The notes under the pieces are model-generated. The model did no database searches. It saw only the letters and a program-made list of their open reading frames with translations, and was not told where the DNA came from. Position numbers and translations under genes: made by a program. A DNA stretch of 64,000 nt from Prototheca cutis (taxonomy: Eukaryota > Chlorophyta > Trebouxiophyceae > Chlorellales > Chlorellaceae): assembly GCA_002897115.2 (NCBI GenBank), contig BCIH01000004.1:886064-950063 (forward strand). The letters are read 5' to 3'. Positions 1 through 12,097 of the stretch are shown one piece after another. Every line of letters begins with the position of its first letter. The stretch's first letter is position 1.

Positions 1-839
1 TGGCGACTGGCCGCGCGCAGGACGTGCGCGACCACATCGACTACATGTTCCAACCGTTTGACGGCGAGTGCACGCGTTTCGACGCCCTGCTCGACGTCAC
101 CTGCAGCTACAAATGGAGGAAGGCCGCGTTTGATGTGTACATGATGAGGTACATGGCCATGGACGAATCCATCAAGGACGTCATTGCCTGCACAGGGCAC
201 CAGCCCAGCAGGATTGTCGTGTTCATGGGCAATGCCAGCTTCAGGCACAACTCGCCCGGCCATCCTCCGAGCTTGGGGTGGCGCCGGTGGGCCAAGCGCA
301 TGCGGGAGGCACACGGACTGCTGGTGATAGAGGTCGACGAGTTCCGCACGTCACAGGCGCGCGCTGGGGTGATGGTTGCGCACGTGTGTGGGAGTGTCTT
401 GTGGGTGCCGGGTTGGATGGGTGTGGGCAGTGGGACGGGCGAGCAGGTGCCTGGGGAGGTTGGAGCAGGGCAGGCGCATGCATGCACACGTGCACAGTGT
501 CCACGGACTGCCGGTCACACCGATCCCAAACGCGCAACACCGCAGATCTGTTCGGCATGCGAGGCGCATGCGCGCCTGGGTGGATGCAGCACTGCCCGGA
601 ACACGTACGCTATCCTCGAATGCCAAAGCTGTGGCGTGGTGTGGAACCGCGACGTCAACGCCGCGTGCAACATCCGCCACGTGGGTGAAACGCTGGTCCT
701 GACCGGCAAAAGACCGTCGCCTTTGGATCACAAAACCAAGCTCGCCCCCCTTGCATGTCCCCCTCCCAGGCGCTCCACCTTGTATGATTTCATCACCAAT
801 ATACTCCGCTGGCTTTGGCCTGCGGAACAGCACCATTGA
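1..839 (+). CDS. Fanzor (eukaryotic TnpB-like) RuvC nuclease, C-terminal part
   Basis: The reading frame is open from the window edge, so the 5' end is missing. It shows the Fanzor/TnpB C-terminal pattern: a GNASF...RGHPP-like stretch (here NSPGHPP), then VDEFRTSQ, then a zinc ribbon with CSAC and CQSC pairs, and the RuvC-III signature WNRDVNAACNI with its catalytic Asp. An in-frame 177-base insert at 369-545 separates EFRTSQ from the zinc ribbon. It has GT...CGCAG ends, so I read it as an intron. Family members are RNA-guided DNA nucleases of mobile origin. The Glu of DEFRTS may be the alternative RuvC-II acid reported for Fanzors. RuvC-I and the N-terminal half lie outside the window. No terminal repeats are visible, and whether the gene is active cannot be judged. 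The family call is firm. Confidence 0.82.
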   Translation, partial: ATGRAQDVRDHIDYMFQPFDGECTRFDALLDVTCSYKWRKAAFDVYMMRYMAMDESIKDVIACTGHQPSRIVVFMGNASFRHNSPGHPPSLGWRRWAKRMREAHGLLVIEVDEFRTSQARAGVMVAHVCGSVLWVPGWMGVGSGTGEQVPGEVGAGQAHACTRAQCPRTAGHTDPKRATPQICSACEAHARLGGCSTARNTYAILECQSCGVVWNRDVNAACNIRHVGETLVLTGKRPSPLDHKTKLAPLACPPPRRSTLYDFITNILRWLWPAEQHH

Positions 840-2176
840 ACACGTGCTGTGAGGCCAGTTTTTTCTGGATTACCCTCGCGGATCTCTCGTGGGTTGCGCC
901 CCAGTTTGTCTGGATCGTACCCCACCCGCTTTGGCGCCCTCGCTTTTGCTTTGCTTGCTGACCAATCGACGAGGTTTCTCACAAGGCTTTCCCCGACACC
1001 ACCAGCACCCCACATGCTCTCCAGTACTGCCCAACATCTTCGTCCAGGTATCCTTGCTTGATAACAGTCATTCTTAAGCATTGAACAAAAGGCTGAATGC
1101 AAGTAACAAACATAAAAATGATACGAAAGAGGAATAGCGATTGTTCGTCACCGGTGGACTGAGCCGTCTCGAGGAGCTGTGCTGGGGCACAGGCGGGGNG
1201 GACACTCGGTGACGCGAGGTGCACACAACCCCAGCGCACTGCTGTGGTGTGATGCTTTCTGTGCTCGGTCATCTGCCAAGGGATAGAGGGGCTTCAGAAG
1301 CCCACCGGGAACTGTCTATGTGCTCACCGCGGGGGGGGGGGCTTCCCTGTGCTGCCAGCTCGGGGGCCATTCCACCCCCAGGCTGCACCCCATCCGTCTG
1401 TCAAGTGTGCAAGGGTGTCTAGAGCACCGCGGCGGCGGCCGGGACATGCAGCCGCCGCCGCCGTCAAAAGTCAGATACATGTTTTGGGGACCGGGGGGAG
1501 AATCACACGCGGTTCCCACCTCGCGCTGGGGAGGGAAATTGTGGGACAAGCGAGGAAGTGGGACACAGGGCTGAGTCTTTGCTCGCCTGCGGGCGGATGC
1601 GGGTGCGGACGTGGCGTGGGGAGCGCCCCGGACCTTTGGCCGAACGGCCGGCCAGCCAGCCCGCATCCTACGCACGCTGAGCGCAAAAGGATCAGTGTTC
1701 ACGCGGTCGGGAGGCGGTTGGAGAGGGAGGCAAGCAACAGGAGGAAAGGAAGACAAGACATCAAAGCAGGGGCAGTCCCTGTGTGGCAGAGGCCCTGGGA
1801 CGCGACTCGAAGCCATGCGGCCAAAGCACACCGCACATCGCCCGGAAGCAGGTTCAAAAGGACCGTGCCACACGGCGCACTCCCCTCCAATGCCCCCGGG
1901 AAAGGGGGAGCAGGAGGGGGGCGCGCTCGCGCGCGCGCAATCAAATCCTGTGCGACGGGCAGCTAAGACCAGTGCACAGTCATCATACGACCGGAGAACG
2001 GGGTTACGACGTGTGGGCGGGGGGGGACAGACACCAAGGAAACAAAACACTTAAAGGGCCGGTGCAGCTGGAGGCAGCCCAGAGGGGTTCAGGGGCAGTG
2101 AAAAAGAGGGCGTGCGACCGACTGGCGAGCACCGGAGGAGACCCCGCTGCAGTGTCATCTCGCACCCCTCATTCGC
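840..2176. other. Intergenic stretch, no supported gene
   Basis: Several long overlapping open frames exist on both strands here, as expected by chance in GC-rich DNA. None has a recognisable domain or consistent splice sites. The stretch holds a G run near 1330, GC-rich low complexity around 1920-1945, and one N at 1199. It should contain the 3' untranslated regions of the two flanking, convergent genes. Confidence 0.5.
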
Positions 2177-4400
2177 TCACAATCTTCCCTCCAGCGGGGG
2201 CTGTTGATCTTCGGGCGCAGCGGGGGGCCCCGGCGCCAGCTGCTGGGCCCAGGGTTCAAGATCGTGGAGCTGCAGGAATCCCGGCTCGGCGCCCGTGCCG
2301 GGGGCCTCCAGCATCATTTGCTCCACACCCTCCAGGCGCCCGCTGGCCGTGGCCAGGAAGGACGGTGGCGTCTCGGGTGCGCCTGCGGCAGACAGCAGCG
2401 CAGCGGCCGTGTTGGTCGCCTCTGTCGAGGGCCGCGGGCTGCCAGAGAGCCAGGCGCCCGGTGCCGCGGCCGCGGGGCCGTCTCCTGGCCGACCCTCACC
2501 CGGCAGCGGTCGTAACGCCGTCGAGTACAACAGGGCCTTTGTTCCCCCGATGACCTTTGGCAGGGCTGTCATGGGGACAGCGCCGGCGGCGTTCACACCG
2601 GGAACAGCTGCCCCAGCCCCACCCTCAGAGCACCGCGGCTCTACCGGCAGTGCGGCTCCCGACGGGCCAGGGACATCCATTACCGCGGGCCCCAGCGCCG
2701 CGCTGGCGGCCTGTGGCACCGAGGGCCCCGGGAGCTCCAGGTTTTGTGGCACCGGCAGGCCCTGTTCCTGCAACAGACTCGTGATGTACCGGCCGTGCGC
2801 CTCGAGGCTGCGCTGCAGCATGCGCTGGTTCTCAAGCTGGTCATAGAGCTGCCGCTGCATGTCCATCTGCAGCATCAGCGCCTCCTCCAGCGCCCGCCGC
2901 GGCGTGCCCCGCGCGCCGCCGCTGCCGGCCTGCTCGCCCGAACTGCGCGCAGGGGCCGGTGCCGCCACCGATGCCGGGCCTGCAAATATGGAAACGAGCA
3001 ACATTAGTGAATTGTTTTTCTTTCGTTATTTCAACAGAAAGCCTCAATGCACATGTATGTACAAGGTGTGCTGCCTGGCATGCGGCCGGCCGGCCGCACC
3101 ACAAACATCACAGATGGACCCCCACACCCAACACCGGCACGCACGTGGCAAGGCCGCAGCCTCAACGGGCACATCCGGCGGTATCCTGGTGCTGCGCCCT
3201 GACATCTGTGCCACGGAAGTGGCCGGCACATCCCCAGCTGTCGCTGGTACTGCCTCGGCAGACCCCGGCGAACCCGACGCTGAACCGCGTCGACGGGTCC
3301 GCATCCGTGCCCGACTGCTGTCGCCCTCCTCGCTTTCCTCCTCGTCCTCCTCGCCCTCCGCCCTGCCGACGTCGTCCTCGCTGCGAGGCCGCCGGCGGCG
3401 CGTCGGGGCGCTGCTGGCTCCTCCACCGGCTGCTGCTCCGCCGCGGCGACCGCTGCTGACGGGGAGCTCCGGCTCGCCAAGGTCTCCGGGAAGCTTGACG
3501 CTCAGCCTGTATTTTTGGAGGTGGCTCTTGATATGGTAAATAGTCAGGCCCGGCACGTTCATGAGGCGGAGGATGCCCTTGGGCGTGGCACGCTCAGGCC
3601 CACCCAGCTGCTCTGCAGCCGCCGTGAAACTGGCGTGCAGCGCCGGCGTCCAGCGCAGCCGTGCCTTGGCGGCGGCTCCCGGCGCGGCCGGGAAGCCGTA
3701 GCCATCCGGCAGGCTGCGCTCCGAGCCGCCCGCGGCCACGGAAGACGCGGGGCTCGCGCCTGCCGGCGCGCCCGCCGGCGGTGCCAGTGCCGCGGGGCCG
3801 AGGGGGCCGCCCAGCTGCGCCAGACCGGGGAGCACGCCGGGCAGGAGCATCAGGGCCGGTGGTGGTACGCCCCAACCCGTCACGGTTGCCGAGCCGCTCG
3901 CTTGTTCGTGGCCCTGAAGTGGGTAGCGATTGTGGAGCAGGGGTGGGAGGGAAGGTAGGGCGTGCCCCGGGACATTTAGGGTGCGGCTCGCAGGAGCCAA
4001 ATGCAATGCGAGATGGACCTGCGTGTCTGTCAAGTGCCCAGCAGTTCCATCCCCACAGTGAACCCTGTCACTGCGCCCAATGGGCTCACGATACCCTCCG
4101 GGAGAGCAGCTGTCCACAGCCCTGGGGGTCTCACACAGGTCTGAAACCCCAGCATGGCAGTCACCCGACGCTGCTCACCGGCACGGCTGGATGGGGGCCA
4201 GCAGCATGAGCCCACGCGGCCCCAGCCATCTCCGCTCCCGGCGCTGGACGCTCCTGTCCTTTTTCTGGGGAGGTCGGCAAGTCAATCCCGCCCGCGATTG
4301 CCCAGTCCAGCCCCGTGAAGAGCCGGGAGTCCAGGTCGGACTGAGGCCAAAATTCCACGCCCATCTTGTCGCCGAGGACCTCCTGCTCATCATATTTCAT
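2177..4400 (-). CDS. PSR1/PHR1-like MYB-CC (GARP) transcription factor
   Basis: Three exons fit with matching phases: 4400-4179, 3913-3145 and 2979-2177, giving about 597 residues. The middle exon encodes a GARP/MYB DNA-binding domain beginning [11 protein letters not shown], followed by [20 protein letters not shown] and SHLQKYR. After it come an Arg/Ser tract and an acidic run. The last exon starts with a MYB-CC coiled coil ([16 protein letters not shown]...) of the LHEQLE type. The combination defines the PHR1/PSR1 family, which in plants and Chlamydomonas activates phosphate-starvation genes from the nucleus as a dimer. The ATG at 4400 is the first in frame and opens an acidic N-terminus. 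The tail is low-complexity Ala/Pro. The exact target nutrient is inferred from the family. Confidence 0.88.
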
Positions 4401-5298
4401 GTTCCCGAGGGTGAAAATGCCCGCATGCACCCGCTCCTCTGCTGTACAGCGCCGCGAAGGCAGCCCGCGGAACGGTCACGCCCTAGCTGCACAACGTGGT
4501 GGTCGCGCCTCCCTGTCTCACAAGTAGCTCGCACCGCCCTTAGGGCGGCTCGAACGGTATTTGCAGCTATGAAAGACGTCGCTGGCGAGGTGCTGGGACC
4601 ATGCCCGCGCGGGACTGGCTTGGGAGCGAGGGACCCCTCGCGAATTGGCAATCGTTTTTTCCCGCCTCCCCCCACGTGGGAAGCCCATGGGAGGGGCCCC
4701 TTAAAGACACCTTCGAGGGGCATGGACCTAAGACATCTCAATGACAGCATTATTGTACCTGGATGCTGTGATTGGCTGCAGTGGCATTCATCTAAACTGT
4801 TATTCTGGCGTCAAATCATGCCTGGAGACCAGGGCCCAGAACATCAGTGTCTCCAGCAGCACCCTTGAACCTGTCATGCCCAACATTGTCTTCAGCGGTC
4901 AGAGCAACCCAATGTTAAGCCCATATGGATGAGAAGAAATCAATATGGGTAACCGTGCAGTGATTCCTGGCGCGCAAGGTGTATTTTGTTTGTCGCCTGG
5001 CATGAAGCTGCGCGAGCAGCGAACCTTGCAGAGGCTGCGCCAGCTTCGCCCCGAATGCCCATCGGATTGGGAGGGCAGCATGACGACAGCAGCATTTCTC
5101 TCGCATTACAGCGCGTTTACCCACTTCACAAAAACCTGCTTCAGAGGCATATAAAGTTTTATTGCTGCTTTGCAGCCACCACGAGGGTTCGCGCGCTGCT
5201 GTGCCCGAGTTCCAGGTTCAGCTCTCGGCGTCGAGTTTAGCAGGCATAGCAGCAGCTGACAGCGTTGCTTGACGTGCGTGACCCCACTGTCGAGGGCC
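4401..5298. other. Intergenic region between divergent genes
   Basis: This interval separates the starts of the MYB-CC gene (-) and the DUF3754 gene (+), so it should hold both promoters. It is less GC-rich than the flanks. I see no coding signature and no convincing core promoter motif. Confidence 0.5.
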
Positions 5299-7126
5299 AT
5301 GGACAGGGCAATCGTGAGCAGGGAGCGGGTGGTGGCACCTCCAGACCGCTTCATTGCAGTCGATGACACCCTCCTCTTGAAGTCGCTGGCAGGTGCGATG
5401 GTGCCCTGCTGTGTCTCCTCGCTTCCGATGCGCACCATGCGAGCGCACGGCTGCAAAGCATTCCCGAAAACGCCCACAGCCTTTGTTCATCGTTTGAAGA
5501 GAATACTGGAGGCCTTGGAGATGACGGTGGGCTTGAAGGCGTGCAGGGATTGATGTCCGGCATCGTTGCCCACGAGCTGGACAGGCTGCGCAGGTGGGTG
5601 GGTTGCAGTCTAGGGTTTTGTTGTGTCGGCGGCTGCCTGACAGCTCCCAACGGCAGTTTGTTGATCACACATTCAGGACATCTTGACCACCGGAAAACCC
5701 CCTCGATAACCTGCCGAGTGCACAATAGGAAAGTGGAGCATGAGATGTACCTTCTTGCCGGTTCTCCTCAGGAAGCGGGCAGAAGTCAACCTCACAAACG
5801 TGCGTGCCGGTGCATGTTATGACTGCTGGGAAAGAAGGCTAGCCTCGCAGCTCCATGTCTTTATTGTTTGTGGCTGTGCGTTCGCAGAGGAAGGCGGCTT
5901 GAAGGCATTTTGCCATCTTGACCACGCCCCGACAACGGGCTGTCCCGATGAGCTGCTCTGGCCAACGGCACTCAGGTCGCCCACCTGCCCGTGCCGCCTT
6001 GCAGGGACGGCTGCTGAGCTGGATGCCATCGAGCTCCAGGCGCTGGAGGACATTGTAGGCATTCTGAAGTCGTGCCAATACCGCATGCTGAACAGCAGCG
6101 AGTGGGAAGCGGCCAGCAGCGAGGACTTTCTGGTGTGTTTGTTGGGCGGCCGGTAGTGGTCCTGGGGCCTCTGGGCGGAGTTTCTGCGATGCTTTCTTTT
6201 TGGTCACTCTGATCTCTTGCAATTTTTGTCGTGGTCCAGTGCACTCTGGCAGGGCATGCTCCGCATTTTACCTCAGCAAAGCGGCTGCCGATGTCTGCTG
6301 CTGCTGCTGCAGTTGACGCTGCCCGTGAGTATTGATTGGTCGACGCTGGACACGCGCCTGCTGCGGCGGTACTGGGCCGAGCACCCCGAGGAGCGGGAGG
6401 AGGCGCCGACTGAGCTGGCCGACAGGGTCCTCATCTTCCACCGAGGCGTCGGGCCAGCGTGCATGCGGGGCTACTACTACGATCTCAAGATAGATGCGCT
6501 GCTGTCGCTGTGTGTGTTGCAACCTCTGTGGACGATGCTCGTATTCCTAGCTGGACTGGTGCGGCGGAGTTGGGTGGGGTGGGCGGGGGGTGTCATCTCG
6601 GCCATGGAGCAACCTCGTCGAGCCACCGCCGCCATCATCGCTGGCATCCCAGCAATTCCCGAGCAATTCCCACCACCACCACCACCACTGCATGCAGGTG
6701 GGGCTGTCCAAGTTCATGACGACTGCACCGCCCGGGATGGAGGGTGTCCCGAAGGAGGACACCCACGAGTCACAAGAGGCGGCTGCGGCCGCAGCACAGG
6801 CGCACGAGCGAGGCCAGCTGCACCCGGCCTGCATTTCCATCGAGCGCCGGACCTTTGCCCGCGTGCTGAACGATCGCCAGTCCATTCTCCACGCTTTCTT
6901 TCACAAGGTCCAGCTCCAGGAAGCCTGCTTCAAGGACATCGTTGTCATTTACCACAAGGCCATCCGAGGCGGCCAAGAGTCCAGCGAGCTGGACCTTGTG
7001 CATACAAAAGAAGAGGTGGAAGGCTGCTGTCGCTTGCTTGTTTAGGGTGTTGCTCAGGGGAATTTTGAAATTCTCGAGGGCATTGCAGAGATAACAGACG
7101 GCCATTGAAAGAGGGAAGCTGTGAGT

Positions 7127-7180
<54 letters not shown>

Positions 7181-8393
7181 AAACGGGACGGAACCTGGTG
7201 TTGAGGCACTTTTCGAAAATTCCACTGGCGGATTTGGAGATGGTGATCCCCGACAAGACCGTATTTGTGCCGCCGATTGTGTTTGTGCAGATGCTGATCA
7301 CGGCGGTGATGGGCCTGATTGCGGTGGCTGCCACACTATCATCCTCGGACAAGCTGACTGGGACGGTGCTCTGGACGGCGTTGACCCTCCTGGGCAGCCG
7401 TGCATACCAGCTATACGCGGCCGCCGCCGCGCGGCGCACGGCTATCGAGAAGCAGATGCAAAAGATGCTGTATGAACGCAGCACCGCCGCTCAGGATAAA
7501 GTCGTGGCTTCCCTTGTCGACGAGATGAACAAGCAGCACGCGCGAGAACTCCTCATCTGCTACGTCATCCTCCTTGGCAGCGATGATCCCCTGAATGGTA
7601 AATGGGGTTGGGGGGAGGGGTTGCAGTCGCACTGCATGTCATGCAGTGTGGGTGCGTGAGCCAGAGGTGCCAACGGACAGCTCGCACTCCCACACCACAG
7701 AGCTCAAGCTGGATGAGCGGTGTGAAAGGTACCTCGCTGAGGAGTTTGGGCTGCAGATTGACTTTACCAGCGAGATAGCACTGGCAACGCTGCGGGAGTG
7801 GGGCCTGATCACATCGTCCCCGGATGGCATCCTCCAGGCCGTGCCGATCATCAAAGCCGTCGAGACCCTGGACGCCATCTGGGACAATCTCTACGATGTC
7901 AAGGTCCGTGTTTTGTCGGGGGGCCGGTCTGCATCGCTGCAATGGTGCTTGTGCCTGGTGGGATGGTGGTGTGCATGGTCGTGTCGACACACTGAAGGCT
8001 TGCTCTCTTTTGTTATTCTGATGAATCAATCCAGTCATGGCCAAACTCCATCTACCCGCAGGATGGAAATATCAAGATCCGCTCTGCTGGACTGACAGCA
8101 CTGACCTCCAGGCTGTTGGGGGCACCGGGGCGACGTGGTGCCAAAAGCTCCGGTCCCAGCAAGGTGAGCTGGCGTGTCTGCTGACCAGAGACCCCTACAT
8201 GTCGTATGCCATACGAACTACTCAGGTGCAGGCCTGTCTCCCTGCGCAGATGCAGGGTGGGGAGACGGTAGATCCATCCATGCCGAGCATGGCTTGGTCC
8301 CCCACGAGTGGGAAAAACCCGGCTCACGAGCACGAGGACAAGCACAAGGGCAGCCTCTTTCACCGCATCAAAAAGAAAGTGACATCATTGTAG
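5299..8393 (+). CDS. DUF3754 (TMEM143-like) membrane protein
   Basis: The multi-exon gene is read from conserved blocks: an N-terminal piece around RERVVAPPDRFIAVDD; LQALEDIVGILKSCQYRMLN then SSEWEAASSEDFL (to 6132); LTLPVSIDWSTLDTRLLRRY and RVLIFHRGVGPA (6313-6513); a block with VQLQEACFKDIVVIYHKA (from 6698); and HFSKIPLADLEMVIPDKT followed by two hydrophobic segments (about 7260-7420). Further exons cover 7701-7901 and 8034-8163, and the last is 8250-8393, ending in a basic tail KKKVTSL. The RVxxFxRG and IPLADLE motifs are diagnostic of DUF3754. Plant relatives are predicted organelle membrane proteins of unknown biochemical function. The splice pattern between 5390 and 6005 is unclear, and the start at 5299 is provisional. 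Confidence 0.8.
7129..7178. repeat. CA dinucleotide microsatellite
   Basis: An uninterrupted run of about 25 CA units lies at the 3' end of an intron of the DUF3754 gene. It runs straight into the CAG acceptor of the exon carrying the first transmembrane segment. Confidence 0.95.
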
Positions 8394-8615
8394 ATCGAAC
8401 GTGTGCCTGAAGGTCTGCTGAAGTGGCGATTTCGGTCGATCGTCGCGGATGTATTTTGTCCGGATGCTCTGGGTCTGGTCGGGCATGTAGGTACCACGTG
8501 TCAGTCGCCGTAACAAAAGTTGAAATTGCCCGGGATAACAATGACATGTCGAAATGGGACATGCTGCGTACTGGCAATGAATCCCATTGTTGTTGTCATA
8601 GAGCAACGTTCCGGC
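8394..8615. other. Short intergenic/promoter region
   Basis: This short spacer lies between two co-directional genes. It must hold the 3' end of the DUF3754 transcript and the promoter of the first fasciclin gene. I see no distinctive motif. Confidence 0.4.
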
Positions 8616-11600
8616 ATGGACCCATCGGGCATGCGGCGTCCCGCACTCAGCCTTGCCATCTGGGCACTGCTGGTGGGGACTTGCCTAGCCGGGCGACAAC
8701 CACAGGCATGGGCCTTCGATCGCCGCCTACTGCAGTCTTCCCCGGTAAGAAAAGGTCGTCAATGGCCATATAATGTATGAATTGATTCAAGAAGCTGCAT
8801 GAGAGGACGTCCATGTTGGCGATTGCCCAACCTCGCGCGGTTGCTTGTTATGCCTGTCGGCCCGGTTTGGGGGGTTCTCCCAGGCCGTGATCAGGTCGGG
8901 TCATCCAGGTCCCGTCCCCCCCCCGTCCTTCGCTGCAGATTCCAGCGTCAACAGACACGCTGGGAACGGGGAGCTACTGTCCCTGCACTGAGGATGGACT
9001 GAGCAACGGCGTGAACACCACGCATGCCGGGTGCGGGCAGTGGCTCATCGCAGCAGGCAGCAACGCCTTTGTGTGCTACGTGCAGCAGTCCTCTGCCTGC
9101 AGCGTGCAGGCGACGCAGGCCTCCGAGCAATACCCCGGTGCGGCACTGCGCAGTTGCGCCCCGAGCACTGCCGAGCTGCCGTCGCTGGCGGGGCTGCTGG
9201 CTGCTACCCCTCAGGCCCTGCTCTTCCTGCAGGCGCTGCGCGTCGCGGGACTGGCCAGCCTTCCTGGTGCCCAGCTCACCGTGTTTGCACCCACCAACGA
9301 GGCGATGACGACGTTTGTTGACCCGGCGCAGCTGCTGAACGCCACAGCCATGCACCAGCTCGTGCTGCAGTCGGTCCTCTCGGGCGCCCTGGCCACCCAA
9401 GAGCTGGCACAGGCCGGCGTGGTCCAAATGGTCAGCGGTGATGTCTATGCCGTCACTCAGCTGGACGGTGCGCATGCTGGCTGGTTCAGGAGTCTGTGTG
9501 GTCTGGTGCAGAGGGAGGTGGACAGACGTGCGTGCCTTGTTTTGATGGAGTTACTCAGTGTTGCCCCATGGACAAGGCAAGCACTTGCTACAATTGAGAA
9601 GGTGAATCAGCAGTGCAGAGCAACGAGCCTGATGTCCGGAAGGATCAAGAAGCTCACCGCACAATGAGCCCCAAAATGCTCGGCCGCATATGCCACACAT
9701 GCCCCTCCCTTTTCCGACTGCACAGATGGCAAGGACCTGTACGTGGGTGGAGGGAAGATTGTGCTGACAAATCTCTATGCCTCGAACGGCGTGCTGCATC
9801 TGGTCAGTCCGCCGGTCAACAGTCTCCCGGGGGCGGTACCGCAGGGCCCAGTGGACATGCTGCCAGGCACTGAGCCTGATGCCGAAGCTCAAAGCGCTCA
9901 GGCAATGCCACTGATTGGCGTGGAGGGGGCACTAGTGCCCGAGCCTATGTCCGAGGGAACTCCAGTCCTTGAACCACAGCCACAGGAGTTGCCGAGCTCT
10001 CTGGTCCCTGGCCCTGGTCCAGAGGCGGAATTGTCTGCCTTGGAGCCTGAGGTTGAGGTGGAGCCACCGGCCCCCGAGCCCGAGGCAGAGGTGGAGTTCC
10101 TCGCGCCCGAGCGTGAAGTGAAAGGGGAGTTTGTTCTCCCTGAGCCTGAGGCAGAAGCAGAGTTCTCAGTCCACGAGCCCACAGTGGAGGTGGCGGGCCC
10201 CATTCCTGAGCCACATGTGGAGGTAGAGCCACTGGTTCCCGAGTCTGAGGCGGTATTGGGCGCGCCAGCTCTCGGGCCTGATGAAGAAGTCCCCGCTCCC
10301 GCTCCCGAGACAGGAGCAGAGGCGCAGTTCCTCGCTCCCGAGCCAGAGCCCAAAGTGGAACCTGCAGCGCCTGAGGTGGAACCCACGGAGCCCGAGGAGG
10401 AGGTGCTGGCTCCTGAACCCACATCGGAGCCAGTGGCTGAGATGGTGCTGCAGGACAGCATCGCGGCACCTTCATTCCTTGTGCCCATCTCTGAACAGGT
10501 GGCACCGGCTCCCGAGCCCGACTCCACTGCCAGCGGGATCTCGTCGCCAGACCCGGCCACAGCGCCGCAAGCTGAGCCTATGCCAAGTGCGCCGGTGCCT
10601 TCCCGAGCCCAAGTTCCTGCTGTGGAGGTGCCTGGCACGGTGCAAATGCCTGTCGCTGTCCAAGCGGCACCGGTGCCCGAACAGGCACCGGCGGCGGAGC
10701 AACTGCTCACGGAGGCAGCATCAACGGGTTCGCAGCCATCACCGGAGGTGGAAGTAACAAGCCCTCCAGCTGCAGAGGCCCTGTCATTGGTGCCTGTCCC
10801 TTCTGGATTTGACATCGGGCCTGCCACAGAAGTCCTAACTGGCGCCCCGGCCCCAAGGTGAGCCTCTGCACAGGGTCTGTCATTTTGGGCGGTGTTGCTG
10901 GTACTCCATGCTGCCGTGGATTGTTTTTTTGTCAGGCGGATGCCTCTTTTGTTTGTGGGAATTGCCGTTTTGATCGCGGAGTGGGGGTGCCGACCAGCAA
11001 TTTTCCCTGCCATGCATTTCCATGCAGCGTGGACCCTGGACAGGTGGCGTGTCCCGTCTGTTCGCCCAACCCCTTTGTCTACCAGCCACTGCCCCTGCTC
11101 AACGACACAGATGCCAATCAGAATGGCACCAGCACAGATGGTGTGTTTTAGTGACATGCGAGAGCTTCATGTTACGTGCCTGCTGCTACAGTCCTGAAAC
11201 CTGCTCGCCTCTGTTGGTCTGTTGTTGGGGATGGAGCTGTCCTGGCATCCCCCTCCCAAACAACACTACACAGACACACTCTCTTCCGTGGTGCAGGGCA
11301 GTGCAGCATCTTTGTCAACATTGAACTTGGAGGGCCGATGGCCGACAGCGGGCTGGTGGACAGCATCGGCGAATGCTGTGCAGCGTGCAGGGCGTCTGCA
11401 TCATGCGCCGTCTTTGCATACTGCCCCGAAGAGGCCGGGTGAGAGGAAATTCTTTTCCCTAGTGGCAGTCTGCGTGATGGAAGTCAGGGAGAGGAGGGCG
11501 GGGCGATGGCGGGTCGCTGCCCTGTCGGATGTGAACCTCGCTCGGTGGGGGTGAGGGGGGGGGGTGTGCAGTGGGCAAATGGACAGCCTTGACCATCCCC

Positions 11601-11760
11601 CATGTCCCTCTGCCTTTCCAGGTGCACAAGCGGGGATGAGATCTACCCGCATCAGGCGTGCCTGCTCAGACGCCTGGCTTCCGAGTCTGCGGGCCTTTTG
11701 ATCAACCAGTCGGGGTCGCAAGTGACATGGCTCTCCGGCCGTGCGACGACCACAAACTGA
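8616..11760 (+). CDS. Secreted fasciclin (FAS1) protein 1 with Pro/Glu-rich repeats
   Basis: Six exons join with matching phases: 8616-8744, 8939-9467, 9726-10857, about 11029-11140, 11297-11440 and 11622-11760. The start gives a signal peptide (RRPALSLAIWALLVG then TCLAG). Next come a cysteine module (CPCTEDG...AGCGQW...CYVQ...YPGAALRSC) and a FAS1 domain with the H1 motif TVFAPTNEA and an NGVLHLV-type end. A region of about 300 residues follows, rich in PEPEAEVE-like Pro/Glu repeats. The Cys-rich tail contains CPVC and a CCAAC...CAVFAYC segment resembling a PAN/apple module. FAS1 proteins act in adhesion in the cell wall or matrix. The neighbour at 12098 is a paralogue with another repeat region. 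Acidic PEP repeats would make a long extended stalk (inference). Confidence 0.85.
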
Positions 11761-12097
11761 ACCCCGCCGGGTGCTTCTTTAATCCATGCTCTTCTGAAAC
11801 GGGCAGTCTCAGCCACAAACTCAGCATCCATGGACTCTTACGCTGGTGTACCCAATACTTTTGACTGTGCAAGACTGTGCCTGCGCCCCGCTTGCCGTTC
11901 CCACGGGAGCTCATCTGCCCATGTCGGCCATTCCGAGACTTTGGCAGCTGTGTCAAATTATCGCTGCCACCTGTCCATTGACGACTAGCCCTGGCACGAC
12001 CGATCATGAACGCGGTTTGCTGCGAAGATACATAGGTCCTATAGACCTGTCTGACCTTGTCAAGGCAGCTCGTTAAACGGGCGCGTTTGATGCAGCA
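11761..12097. other. Intergenic region between tandem fasciclin genes
   Basis: A spacer of about 340 bases contains no open frame of interest. It should carry the promoter of the second FAS1 gene. Confidence 0.45.

Noticed and set aside
1316..2050. 244-codon open frame on the minus strand
   Set aside because: Composition is that of random GC-rich DNA (Pro/Arg/Ser/Cys), overlapping plus-strand frames of equal quality exist, and no domain is visible.
9898..11157. 419-codon minus-strand frame rich in Ser/Gly/Thr
   Set aside because: Mirror image of the PEPEAE repeats of the first fasciclin gene; no independent evidence.
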